NCBI GenBank assembly: GCA_015486775.1
Contig: WFRA01000009.1
Location: 1 to 17,098 of the forward strand
Reading direction: 5' to 3'
Length of the DNA stretch: 17,098 nt
DNA from: Kiritimatiellales bacterium
Lineage (GTDB): Bacteria > Verrucomicrobiota > Kiritimatiellia > Kiritimatiellales > Pontiellaceae
Shown here: positions 7,716 through 14,429 of the stretch, one piece after another
Position numbering within the stretch: position 1 is the stretch's first letter
Layout of the letters: the number at the start of each line of letters is the position of its first letter
The notes under the pieces: generated by a model
Databases searched by the model: none
Seen by the model: only the letters and a program-made list of their open reading frames with translations
Told to the model about the DNA's origin: nothing
Made by a program: the position numbers and the translations under genes

Positions 7716-8707
7716 GATTTACTCCACTCCAGCACGTTGGCTCCCCAGGTAAACCCGCCGCCAAAAACGGTCATGGCCACGAGGTCGCCTTTTTGGATGG
7801 TTCCATCCTTGGCGGCCTCGTCGAGCGCGATCGCCAGCGCGGCCGAGGAGGTGTTGGCATATTTTTCGACGTTGGTGTAGACTCGCCCGGCAATGTCCAG
7901 CCGCTTGGCGATGGCATCGATGATGCGGATGTTCGCCTGGTGCGGGATAAAGCATTTGATCTCGTCGGAGGTCACGTTGTTTTTTTCCAAGGCCTGGACA
8001 ACCGCCTCGGTCATGCGGACGACGGCGTGCTTGAACACCTCGCGCCCCTGCATCTTGAGATAGTGCTGCCGCTGGTCGAGCACCTCTTGCGAGAACGGGT
8101 TGCGGCTGCCGCCGCCCGGCGTCCAGAGCAGATCGGCCAGCGAGCCGTCGGAACCCATGGCCGATTTCATGATGCCGCGGCCTTCGCCGCCGGCCTGAAG
8201 CACGGCCGCGCCCGCGCCGTCGCCGAAGAGGATGCAGGTTCCGCGGTCTTCCCAGTCGATGAAGGTGCTCATTTTTTCCGCGCCGATCACCAGCGCGGTC
8301 TTCACCGCGCCGCTGGCAATCTGGTTGCGGGCGTTGTCCAGCGCATAGAGGAACCCGGAGCAGGCCGCGCCGAGATCGTAGCAAAAGGCGTTCTTCGCCC
8401 CGATCTTTTCCTGGACAAAACAGGCGGTGCTGGGAAAAAACATGTCGGGCGAAAGGGTCGCAACCACCAGCAGATCAACCTCGTCGGCGGAGATGCCAGC
8501 ATCAGCGAGTGCCGCCTTGGCAGCTTCTGAACCCAGATCCGACGTGGCTTGGTCGGCGGCGGCGATATGCCGCTCGCGCATGCCGGTGCGGGAGTGAATC
8601 CAATCATCGGAAGTTTCGACGATTTTTTCGAGGTCGAGATTCGTGAGCACCTTTTCGGGTACGTACGAACCGGTTCCAATAATTGAAACTGTGCGGGTCG
8701 GTTCCAT
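7712..8707 (-). CDS. fabH: Beta-ketoacyl-ACP synthase III
   Basis: Starts chain synthesis by condensing an acyl-CoA (often acetyl-CoA) with malonyl-ACP. The 331-residue product has the KAS III triad Cys116 (GAACSGF), His256 (IPHQANIR) and Asn285 (YANTSSAA), and the family's early motif ETSDDWIHSRTGMRERH at about 31-47. It begins 21 bases after the plsX stop with only a weak GAGAAG-type ribosome site. The next gene, fabD, overlaps its stop codon. Confidence 0.97.
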   Translation of the reverse strand: MEPTRTVSIIGTGSYVPEKVLTNLDLEKIVETSDDWIHSRTGMRERHIAAADQATSDLGSEAAKAALADAGISADEVDLLVVATLSPDMFFPSTACFVQEKIGAKNAFCYDLGAACSGFLYALDNARNQIASGAVKTALVIGAEKMSTFIDWEDRGTCILFGDGAGAAVLQAGGEGRGIMKSAMGSDGSLADLLWTPGGGSRNPFSQEVLDQRQHYLKMQGREVFKHAVVRMTEAVVQALEKNNVTSDEIKCFIPHQANIRIIDAIAKRLDIAGRVYTNVEKYANTSSAALAIALDEAAKDGTIQKGDLVAMTVFGGGFTWGANVLEWSKS

Positions 8708-8728
8708 GGTTGCTTCTCGCAGTGTAAA

Positions 8729-9736
8729 CTAGGATTGATTTATACTCTTTAGCTGGGCTTCGATCAAATGGTTTACGTCATGATCGATGGCCTCGGTGGC
8801 CACACGGATGGCGTTGAAGGTGGCCAGCGCGTTTGACGATCCGTGGCCGATAATCACCACCCCGTTCGCGCCGAGCAGCGGCGCGCCGCCGTAGCTCGAG
8901 GGATCGGCGTGCGACTTCATCTCGTCGAACACCCCTTTGGAGAGCAGCGCCCCGAGGATGCGGAGCGGGTTAGCCTTGAACATGGTCTTGAGCCAGTCGC
9001 CGATCATCCGGGCGACGGCCTCGCTGGTCTTGAGCACCACGTTTCCGACAAACCCGTCGCACACGGCAACATCGACCTTGCCGCCGAAAAGGTCGCGGCT
9101 CTCCACGTTGCCGATAAAATTGATTTTCGACCCTTCGAGCAGCCCGAAGGTTTTCTTGGTGATCTCGTTTCCCTTGGCGGCCTCTTCGCCGATGCTGAGC
9201 AGGCCCACACCGGGGTTCGCAATGCCCAGGATCTCGCGGGAATAGATGCTGCCCATCACGGCATACTGCTGGAGCATCTCCGGCGTGCTGTCGGGATTGG
9301 CGCCCGCATCAAGCAGGACAAAGGGCTTTTTCGGCGTGGGCATGACGGTGGCGATCGCCGGGCGGGCGACGCCTTCCAAGGTCCGGAGCTTGAGCGTGGC
9401 GGCCGCCACGGCCGCCCCGGTGTTCCCGGCGGAAAAGATGGCGTCGGCCTTGCCGTCCTTCACGAGTTCGATGGAGCGGGAGATGGAGGAGTCCTTCTTG
9501 CGCCGGATGGCGATGGCCGGGGACTCGCCCATCTCCACCACCTCGGAGGCGTGGACAATTTCGATGCACCCGGGCACGGAACCCTTGTGCTTCGTAAGCT
9601 CGGCGCGGATCGCGACCTCATCGCCAACCAGAAAAAGCTTTTCAATGCCCGGAATCCCCTCGGCAGCCCGAAGGGTTCCTTCGACGATCTCGCGGGGGGC
9701 ATAGTCCCCCCCCATCGCATCTATGGAGATCCGCAT
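8729..9736 (-). CDS. plsX: Phosphate acyltransferase PlsX
   Basis: Converts acyl-ACP to acyl-phosphate, the donor for PlsY in phosphatidic acid synthesis; a peripheral membrane enzyme. The product has 335 residues. The N-terminal IDAMGGDYAP, the central SAGNTGA and the C-terminal CDGFVGNVVLKTSEA motifs are family marks. The codons for MGGD hold a run of eight G (plus-strand C 9706-9713), preceded by six C in the facing position, which can fold back. It starts six bases after the rpmF stop. The plsX-fabH-fabD-fabG-acpP order is widespread in bacteria. Confidence 0.97.
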   Translation of the reverse strand: MRISIDAMGGDYAPREIVEGTLRAAEGIPGIEKLFLVGDEVAIRAELTKHKGSVPGCIEIVHASEVVEMGESPAIAIRRKKDSSISRSIELVKDGKADAIFSAGNTGAAVAAATLKLRTLEGVARPAIATVMPTPKKPFVLLDAGANPDSTPEMLQQYAVMGSIYSREILGIANPGVGLLSIGEEAAKGNEITKKTFGLLEGSKINFIGNVESRDLFGGKVDVAVCDGFVGNVVLKTSEAVARMIGDWLKTMFKANPLRILGALLSKGVFDEMKSHADPSSYGGAPLLGANGVVIIGHGSSNALATFNAIRVATEAIDHDVNHLIEAQLKSINQS

Positions 9737-9742
9737 GGGAAC

Positions 9743-9931
9743 CTACTCGTCGGAGGAAACAGTCAGAACCTGGCGCCCGTTGTAGTACCCGCAGCTTGGG
9801 CAGGCATGATGGGGTTGTTGCGGCGCACCGCACTGGGCGCAGCTCGAAGCGCGGGCAATCGGCTTCTTGGTATTCTGAGCCTTGCGGCTCGCGGTCTTGC
9901 TTTTCGACGTTTTTCTCTTTGGAACTGCCAT
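9743..9931 (-). CDS. rpmF: 50S ribosomal protein L32
   Basis: Small basic large-subunit protein, 62 residues, with the MAVPKRKTSKSKTASRK start typical of bL32. Four cysteines (Cys31, Cys34, Cys44, Cys47) form a zinc ribbon, so this is the zinc-binding version. A GGGAGG ribosome site lies upstream. The yceD-rpmF pair ahead of plsX is a conserved bacterial arrangement that ties ribosome and lipid synthesis. Confidence 0.97.
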   Translation of the reverse strand: MAVPKRKTSKSKTASRKAQNTKKPIARASSCAQCGAPQQPHHACPSCGYYNGRQVLTVSSDE

Positions 9932-9950
9932 CGCAATCCTCCCTTAAGTT

Positions 9951-10412
9951 CTATAAATCCAGACTGTCCAGCGCCGTCCACGGACTGGGGCGCTCCCCCG
10001 TTCCGCAACCGCACGAACCCTTGTTCAGATCCGCGCCGCACTGCGCGCATAATCCCTTGCACCCCTCGCCACATACCGGAAACCCGGGAATATGCAACAG
10101 AAGCTCCTCCCGCATATCCGCCGTGATATCCACCGAATCAACGTCCTTGGATGCGGAATAAGCGCGTAGAAAATCGGAAACTCTCACCGTTGTCGAGAAA
10201 AATACCGTACATCTTGTGCACCTCAGGCCCAGCCCGACCGAGAGGGTGCCCCGCACAACCAGCTCTTCCGAAACACACTGGGCGGAAAGGTCGTAGCGCA
10301 CGTCGCCCTCCACCCGGACGAACGGATCGTCCGCAATCTCCAGGATCGCTCCCGGATCGGTTCCCTCGTATTGAAAACCCTCCGCAGGAATCCGCGCCAC
10401 CAAAATTTTCAT
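9951..10412 (-). CDS. DUF177 / YceD-family protein
   Basis: Family of small proteins found beside rpmF; in plants and E. coli it is linked to 23S rRNA accumulation, with no enzyme activity known to me. The product has 153 residues, with a CxxC at Cys65/Cys68 and the C-terminal signature CGEGCKGLCAQCGADLN (Cys114, 118, 122, 125), which looks metal-binding. It is the first gene of the minus-strand cluster, 19 bases ahead of rpmF. The AAGGGAAG directly upstream of the ATG is an average ribosome site. No further function can be read from the sequence. Confidence 0.9.
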   Translation of the reverse strand: MKILVARIPAEGFQYEGTDPGAILEIADDPFVRVEGDVRYDLSAQCVSEELVVRGTLSVGLGLRCTRCTVFFSTTVRVSDFLRAYSASKDVDSVDITADMREELLLHIPGFPVCGEGCKGLCAQCGADLNKGSCGCGTGERPSPWTALDSLDL

Positions 10413-10556
10413 CTTCCCTTTCTCCCTGTTGAAACAACACCCGAAACCCCTACCAAATCCCTCACCAAAAAACTACCCCCATTTTGGGATTGGAGCGCTT
10501 TTCGCGAATTGATAGTTTCCGCGTCTAATTCCAAACCAAACCAAGGGACATCAAAA
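10413..10556. promoter_or_regulatory. Divergent promoter region, fab cluster / serC
   Basis: These 144 bases separate the two divergent units and must hold both promoters unless the serC unit starts elsewhere. On the plus strand TCTAAT (10524-10529) is a good -10, but the hexamer 17 bases upstream (TTCGCG) is a poor -35. AAGGGA at 10543-10548 is the serC ribosome site. On the minus strand I find no convincing -35/-10 pair. Confidence 0.45.
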
Positions 10557-11630
10557 ATGAGAGCATTCAACTTCTCCGCCGGGCCGGCCGCATTGCCGGA
10601 AGAGGTACTCAAGGAAGCACAGGCAGAACTGCTGGACTACCAGAACTCCGGCATGTCCATCATGGAAATGAGCCACCGAGGCAAGGAATATTCCGCCATC
10701 CACGCCGAAACCATCGCCAACATCAAAGAGCTACTCAACATTCCCGAAGGCTACAGCGTGCTCTTCATGACCGGCGGTGCCTCCACCCAGTTCGCCCTCA
10801 TCCCCATGAACCTGCTCGGCGAAGGCCAAACGGCCGACTACACCAACTCCGGTGCCTGGGCCGCCAAGGCCATCAAGGAAGGCCAGCTTCTCGGCAACGT
10901 CAACATCGCCGCCGACTGCGGCAAAGAGATCCCCACCCGCGTTCCAACCCTTGGAGAACTCAACCTCACCGATGGCGCGGCCTACCTGCACATCACCTCC
11001 AACGAAACCATCTCCGGCGCACAGTGGAAACAGTTCCCCGAGCACGAAACGCTCATCGCCGACATGTCGTCCGACATCCTCTCCCGCCCGCTCGACGTCT
11101 CCAAATTTGGACTCATCTATGCCGGCGCGCAGAAAAACCTCGGCCCGGCCGGCGTCACCCTGGTCATCATCCGCGACGAGCTGGCCAAGCGCTGCCCCGA
11201 CACCGTCCCCACCATCATGCGCTACCAAACGCACATCGACGGCAACTCGCTCTTCAACACCGTGCCCACCTTCCCCGTCTACATGCTCTGCCTCGTCACC
11301 CGCTGGCTCAAGGCCAAAGGCGGGCTCGAAGCCATGCAGCGGCAGAACGAAGAAAAGGCCGCCAAGCTCTATGCCGCCATTGACGGCACCGATTTCTACA
11401 CCGGCACCGCCGTCAAGGAAAACCGTTCCACCATGAACGTCACCTTCCGCATCGCCAACGAGGAACTCGAGGCCAAATTCATCGCCGAGGCCGCCGAGAA
11501 AAACCTCAAAGGGCTCAAGGGCCACCGCTCCGTCGGCGGCATCCGCGCCTCCATCTACAACGCCTTCCCCGCCGAAGGCGTCGATGCGCTCATTTCCTTC
11601 ATGAAAGAGTTTGAAGCCGCCAACGGATAG
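10557..11630 (+). CDS. serC: Phosphoserine aminotransferase
   Basis: PLP enzyme that makes phosphoserine from 3-phosphohydroxypyruvate and glutamate in serine synthesis; it also acts in one pyridoxine route. The product has 357 residues (usual about 360). The N-terminal FNFSAGPAALPEEVL, the phosphate/PLP loop GGASTQF (73-79), the HRGKEY segment and the Schiff-base lysine Lys193 in YAGAQKNLGPAG are all present, and it ends in the HRSVGGIRASIYNAFP motif. The frame is open upstream to 10371, but those codons cross the intergenic region; ATG 10557 has AAGGGA eight bases before it and begins at the conserved N-terminus. No serA or serB is visible nearby. Confidence 0.97.
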   Translation: MRAFNFSAGPAALPEEVLKEAQAELLDYQNSGMSIMEMSHRGKEYSAIHAETIANIKELLNIPEGYSVLFMTGGASTQFALIPMNLLGEGQTADYTNSGAWAAKAIKEGQLLGNVNIAADCGKEIPTRVPTLGELNLTDGAAYLHITSNETISGAQWKQFPEHETLIADMSSDILSRPLDVSKFGLIYAGAQKNLGPAGVTLVIIRDELAKRCPDTVPTIMRYQTHIDGNSLFNTVPTFPVYMLCLVTRWLKAKGGLEAMQRQNEEKAAKLYAAIDGTDFYTGTAVKENRSTMNVTFRIANEELEAKFIAEAAEKNLKGLKGHRSVGGIRASIYNAFPAEGVDALISFMKEFEAANG

Positions 11631-11639
11631 CCGTATAAA
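11611..11639 (+). promoter_or_regulatory. Promoter of tRNA-Arg
   Basis: TTGAAG (11611-11616) and TATAAA (11634-11639) are separated by 17 bases, a near-consensus sigma-70 type promoter. The -35 lies in the last codons of serC. Transcription would start near 11646, about 12 bases before the mature tRNA. Confidence 0.65.
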
Positions 11640-11657
11640 CGCCGCTTCCTTTTTCGC

Positions 11658-11732
11658 GCGCCCATAGTTCAATGGATAGAATAGTGGCCTCCGAAGCCAT
11701 AGATACAGGTTCGACTCCTGTTGGGCGCACCA
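11658..11732 (+). tRNA. tRNA-Arg (anticodon CCG)
   Basis: A full cloverleaf folds: acceptor GCGCCCA/TGGGCGC, D arm GTTC/GAAT, anticodon arm GTGGC/GCCAT with loop CTCCGAA, 4-base variable loop, T arm ACAGG/CCTGT with TTCGACT, and an encoded ACCA end. The anticodon CCG is at 11691-11693 and reads CGG. Length is 75 bases including CCA. It has its own promoter and terminator, and the decayed stretch downstream begins right after it. Confidence 0.96.
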
Positions 11733-11766
11733 TATTCCAAACGCGGAGCGCGAGCCACCCCCGGCC

Positions 11767-11798
11767 AAAACCGCCCGGACCACCGCGGCGGTTTTTTT
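11767..11798 (+). terminator. Intrinsic terminator after tRNA-Arg
   Basis: AAAACCGCC (11767-11775) pairs with GGCGGTTTT (11787-11795) around an 11-base loop and is followed by T through 11798. It is placed 34 bases after the tRNA. Confidence 0.88.
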
Positions 11799-11837
11799 GT
11801 ATCCAGGCAATTCCTTCTTCAGGCTGCAGCAGCCGGA

Positions 11838-11881
11838 GATCTATAATCCAGATTGACGATCGTCAATCTGGATTATAGATC
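11838..11881. repeat. 44-bp perfect palindrome
   Basis: The left half GATCTATAATCCAGATTGAC, the centre GATC (11858-11861) and the right half form an exact self-complementary 44-mer. Past one bulged A (11837) the arms continue as GCCGG (11832-11836) and CCGGC (11882-11886). The palindrome is AT-rich inside GC-rich flanks. It does not carry a U-run and lies 39 bases past the tRNA terminator. It could be a paired copy of an element end left by inverted insertion, or a symmetric protein-binding or cruciform site. Confidence 0.95.
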
Positions 11882-11894
11882 CCGGCCGGGTAGA

Positions 11895-12252
11895 TCGGCG
11901 GGCTCCCCCTCGGGATTTTAGAACTTTTAGACCATGGAATGTGCCTCCATTGGTTCCATACTCATTTCGATGGCTATTTACGAGCTGTTGCCGAACGATA
12001 TCGGCAGGCAGTTTGGCGCAGGCGATTTCCTTGCCGGAAGCATTCCGGCGCTCTCCTTGACCATGCCCAGCTCAAATAGCTTGGCGATTAGACGACTAAC
12101 CCGCACCCAAAGCCCTGCTGGGCATCAAGCACAAGGGAGAAAAGAACAACTTCCAGAGGAAAAATACGCGATCTGGAAAATGCCCTTTTTTTAGAGACAT
12201 CATATCGAAGGTTTTTTTCGACATAAGCTCTCCGAAGTTTGCAAGGAGGCGT
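11895..12252 (-). pseudogene. Possible decayed IS4-type transposase fragment
   Basis: No intact gene lies here, but minus-strand frames hold pieces in a fitting order. From 12252 to 12088 one frame reads an N-terminal-like piece with AFSRSRIFPLEVVLFSLVLD. Further on, shifted frames give LFELGMVKESAG, then KEIACAKLPADIVRQQLV and FHGLKVL, before a stop inside the 44-bp palindrome. The run of pieces resembles the N-terminal half of IS4-family transposases (an F-R-P-[FL]-[EQ]-V-V segment, a QAR-KLP-like segment, then a W/F-HG-[RK]-V-L strand); this is from memory and by eye. The C-terminal catalytic part is absent. The small plus-strand open frame at 11934-12194 has no family features. Confidence 0.3.
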
Positions 12253-12266
12253 TTGACTTATCGGTG

Positions 12267-12566
12267 TTAATCATCGTGACTCCCCTTCTTAATCAGCTTC
12301 GTGTTTATCGTACTCAGCTCATTGTGCAGCAGCCTTATCCTTGCTCCCTGAACGGCGGCCGCCTTGAATTTTTTTAGATGCGCTGCCGAGATGTAGGTAA
12401 TCTTGTTTTTCCCCTTTATACTCTGGGAAAGGTAGTAGAATGGAGTCTGCTTACCGCAGCTCTTTCGGGACGTTTCAACAACCGACCCGTTCACCCAAGG
12501 CGGGGCTTCACTTATTTCCTTCAACAACTTGTCGCGTCGTGCTTTCAATTTTTCAACTTCATTCAT
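12267..12566 (-). CDS. DUF6788-like small protein
   Basis: A 99-residue basic protein. An N-terminal helix (NEVEKLKARRDKLLKEIS) leads to a middle beta region (GSVVETSRKSCGKQTPFYYLS, then KGKNKITYISAAHLKKFKAA) and a C-terminal helix (RIRLLHNELSTINTKLIKK). The G-S-V...K-x-x-CGK...PFYYLS...I-T-Y-I layout matches the DUF6788 family, which is often met next to transposases; function is unknown to me. The longer frame to 12698 is set aside because AAGGAG (12577-12582) precedes ATG 12566 and the family pattern starts there. A TATAAT box and inverted repeat lie upstream. It shares strand with the decayed transposase-like piece downstream. Confidence 0.6.
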   Translation of the reverse strand: MNEVEKLKARRDKLLKEISEAPPWVNGSVVETSRKSCGKQTPFYYLSQSIKGKNKITYISAAHLKKFKAAAVQGARIRLLHNELSTINTKLIKKGSHDD

Positions 12567-12585
12567 CCCCGCCGAACTCCTTTTT

Positions 12586-12608
12586 AATATGCTAAAACGC
12601 ATATTATA
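12586..12608 (-). promoter_or_regulatory. -10 box and operator-like inverted repeat of the DUF6788-like gene
   Basis: On the minus strand TATAAT (plus 12603-12608) is followed by AATATGC-N6-GCATATT (12586-12592 and 12599-12605), whose first arm overlaps the -10. A repressor bound there would block the promoter. No good -35 is seen at 16-18 bases. Confidence 0.4.
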
Positions 12609-12733
12609 CGGCATGAAAAAAAGCAAGCTACGTTGTGTGTAAATTTGACCGGATGGTGAGTGAAGCACGGAGCTGATCTCCGAGCGGGGGAGTTGCAATG
12701 CTTAATACATATTACACGAAGGTTGGCCACAGC

Positions 12734-12857
12734 TAAGCCTCAAAAGGCTTAACCTCCCACCCATTAGGGGGATGCTGAAAATAAGAATAACCCTGTGGGT
12801 TAACGCTGGAATTTTGTGTCATACCTGCAAATAAAGGGCGACAACCATTTTCAGCAT
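12734..12857. repeat. Nested hairpins of unknown role
   Basis: TAAGCCT-CAAA-AGGCTTA (12734-12751) is a 7-bp perfect hairpin. ATGCTGAAAAT (12772-12782) pairs with ATTTTCAGCAT (12847-12857), an 11-bp perfect inverted repeat 64 bases apart. Inside it is TAACCC-TGT-GGGTTA (12788-12802). The layout suits a folded RNA or the ends of a very small mobile element. Confidence 0.5.
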
Positions 12858-12920
12858 TTCAACTGCTTTTTCTAGCACCTTATTTTCAAAATTCGATCAT
12901 GTTTGCACAGGATTTTTTAC

Positions 12921-12985
12921 ACCAAGATCGCAAAGTCCGCAAAGAGAGGAAGTTCCTTGCTTCGCGACCTTTGCGAGCTTCTGTT
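12921..12985. repeat. Word-repeat element, CGCAAAG type
   Basis: ACCAAGATCGCAAAG and TCCGCAAAGAG repeat a CGCAAAG word, and the right side carries the inverted form, CTTCGCGACCTTTGCGAGC. The outer pair GATCGCAAAG (12926-12935) and CTTTGCGAGC (12969-12978) matches at nine of ten positions. The design is the same as that of the element before atpI: short tandem words closed by their own inverted copy. Confidence 0.55.
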
Positions 12986-13211
12986 CAAATTTGGTTCCGG
13001 CTTCGCTAGATTGGGATGAAACAGGAGCCGGGGAAAGCCGCCACCGAGTTCGCGAAGTCGCTCGGCCAGCCCACCACCTGATTCGGCACCGCCGCACCAT
13101 CTACACACAGTGGATTTATGCAATCATAGTTGCCATTTTTAGTCTAAATATGGCGGCATATGTTTCATATTTTAGTTGACGCGCCACAGAGTGGTTCGCT
13201 AGCTTTCCGTC

Positions 13212-14384
13212 GTGAAAAATAAAAAACGCCATATCAAGAAACCTTCCGGTAGCTTTTTTCTCTTTGGACCGCGTGGCACGGGAAAATCCACTTGGCTGGA
13301 ATCGCGTTTCAAGGATGCCCTATGGGTGGATCTTCTCGAACCGGCTACACATCGACGGTTTGCCGCGCATCCCGAGAGGTTGGCTGATTTGCTGGAAGGC
13401 CACCCGGATCAAAAAACGATTGTCATTGATGAAGTGCAGAAGGTTCCCGAACTTCTGACGGTGGTTCACCAATACATCGAGAAGAAAAAGGGGTATCGCT
13501 TTATCCTGACGGGATCCAGTGCCCGGAAGCTAAAGCGCAGCGGAATGGATTTACTGGCGGGACGGGCCGTGGTGGCCTTTGCCCATCCATTCATGGCCTC
13601 TGAGCTGGGAACCTCCTTTATATTGAGCGAGGCACTGCGCCTTGGAACCGTGCCCCTGATTCTGGCGGCGGAAGACCCCGCCGCAACGCTGGCGGCCTAC
13701 GTCATGCTGTATGTGCGGGAAGAGGTGATGGCTGAAGGACTGGTGCGCGATATCGGGGGCTTTTCGCGCTTTCTCGAAGCGATTAGTTTTTCGCAAGCGT
13801 CGCTGCTCAATGTGGCGGAAGTCTCCAGGGAATGCGAAGTCAGCCGAAAAACGGTTGAAGGATATGTTTCAGTTCTGGAGGATATGCTACTGGGCAGTCT
13901 GCTTCCCGTATTTTCACGCCGGGCAAAACGAAGGCTGGTCAAGCAATCGAAATTCTATTTTTCGGACTGCGGCGTGTTTCGATCCGTTCGTCCCAAAGGC
14001 CCGCTGGATCGCTTGGAGGAGATGGATGGCGCAGCATTGGAGGGACTGGTCTACCAGCACCTAAAAGCATGGGGCGACTACTCGGAGGGATCTAGCGAAC
14101 TGTTTTTCTGGCGAACCCAATCCGGGTCGGAGGTGGATTTTGTCGTGTACGGCGAATCGCAGTTCTGTGCGCTGGAGGTAAAAAACAGCCGGAAGGTGGA
14201 TCGAAAAGACCTGCGGGCCTTGAAAGCGTTTCGAAGCGATTATCCCGAAAGCACCGCAGCCCTCCTGTACCGGGGAACGGAGCGGCTTCTGGTGGATGAC
14301 ATATGGTGCATTCCGTGCGACGAGTTCCTGAGGCAACTGACACCTTCAAGGGAAGTTTTGCAAATAGTAACCCCTCTGTCTTAA
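13212..14384 (+). CDS. AAA ATPase with C-terminal DUF4143 domain
   Basis: A 390-residue protein of the widespread but poorly understood AAA_14/DUF4143 family. Walker A is GPRGTGKS (19-26), Walker B TIVIDE (69-74) and a sensor segment ILTGSSARKLKRSG (about 98-111). A helix-turn-helix-like stretch SLLNVAEVSRECEVSRKTVEGYVSVLEDM lies near 197-225. The DUF4143 part carries a SEVDFVVYG...CALEVKNSRK pattern (Glu307, Asp309, Glu322, Lys324), which resembles a PD-(D/E)xK nuclease core. The start is GTG 13212 with no Shine-Dalgarno sequence; a TTGACG at 13176-13181 and a weak TAGCTT at 13200-13205 would place transcription start close to the GTG, so a leaderless mRNA is possible. It stands alone, with no partner gene, in the stretch behind the tRNA. 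Confidence 0.88.
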   Translation: MKNKKRHIKKPSGSFFLFGPRGTGKSTWLESRFKDALWVDLLEPATHRRFAAHPERLADLLEGHPDQKTIVIDEVQKVPELLTVVHQYIEKKKGYRFILTGSSARKLKRSGMDLLAGRAVVAFAHPFMASELGTSFILSEALRLGTVPLILAAEDPAATLAAYVMLYVREEVMAEGLVRDIGGFSRFLEAISFSQASLLNVAEVSRECEVSRKTVEGYVSVLEDMLLGSLLPVFSRRAKRRLVKQSKFYFSDCGVFRSVRPKGPLDRLEEMDGAALEGLVYQHLKAWGDYSEGSSELFFWRTQSGSEVDFVVYGESQFCALEVKNSRKVDRKDLRALKAFRSDYPESTAALLYRGTERLLVDDIWCIPCDEFLRQLTPSREVLQIVTPLS

Positions 14385-14429
14385 AGGAAAAATCCTCAAG
14401 ACCCGCGCAATCTGTGGCCAATGATTTTT

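Larger units (their letters stand above)
12567..13211. other. Non-coding stretch with inverted repeats
   Basis: These 645 bases hold no supported gene; open frames on both strands are short and featureless. What can be seen is the leader of the DUF6788-like gene (12567-12640), paired inverted repeats (12734-12857), a word-repeat element (12921-12985), and an AT-rich segment with ATATG-GCGG-CATAT (13148-13161) and TTGACG (13176-13181) ahead of the ATPase gene. Between 13000 and 13100 the sequence is GC-rich with no structure I can name. Confidence 0.6.

Noticed and set aside
8843..10126. Long plus-strand open frame (427 codons) opposite plsX, rpmF and DUF177
   Set aside because: It crosses three conserved minus-strand genes and its product is a low-complexity mirror of their codons.
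10371..10556. 62-codon upstream extension of serC
   Set aside because: It runs through the divergent promoter region and into the DUF177 gene; the conserved N-terminus begins at 10557.
11934..12194. 86-codon plus-strand frame after the palindrome
   Set aside because: No ribosome site, no family features, and the opposite strand explains it better as a decayed transposase-like piece.
12747..12753. GCTTAAC resembling an integron attC core site
   Set aside because: No matching GTTRRRY partner and no integrase gene; the rest of the attC layout is missing.
11733..14400. Search for a direct repeat of the tRNA-Arg 3' end marking an integrated element
   Set aside because: No copy of the acceptor or T-arm end was seen downstream within the window.
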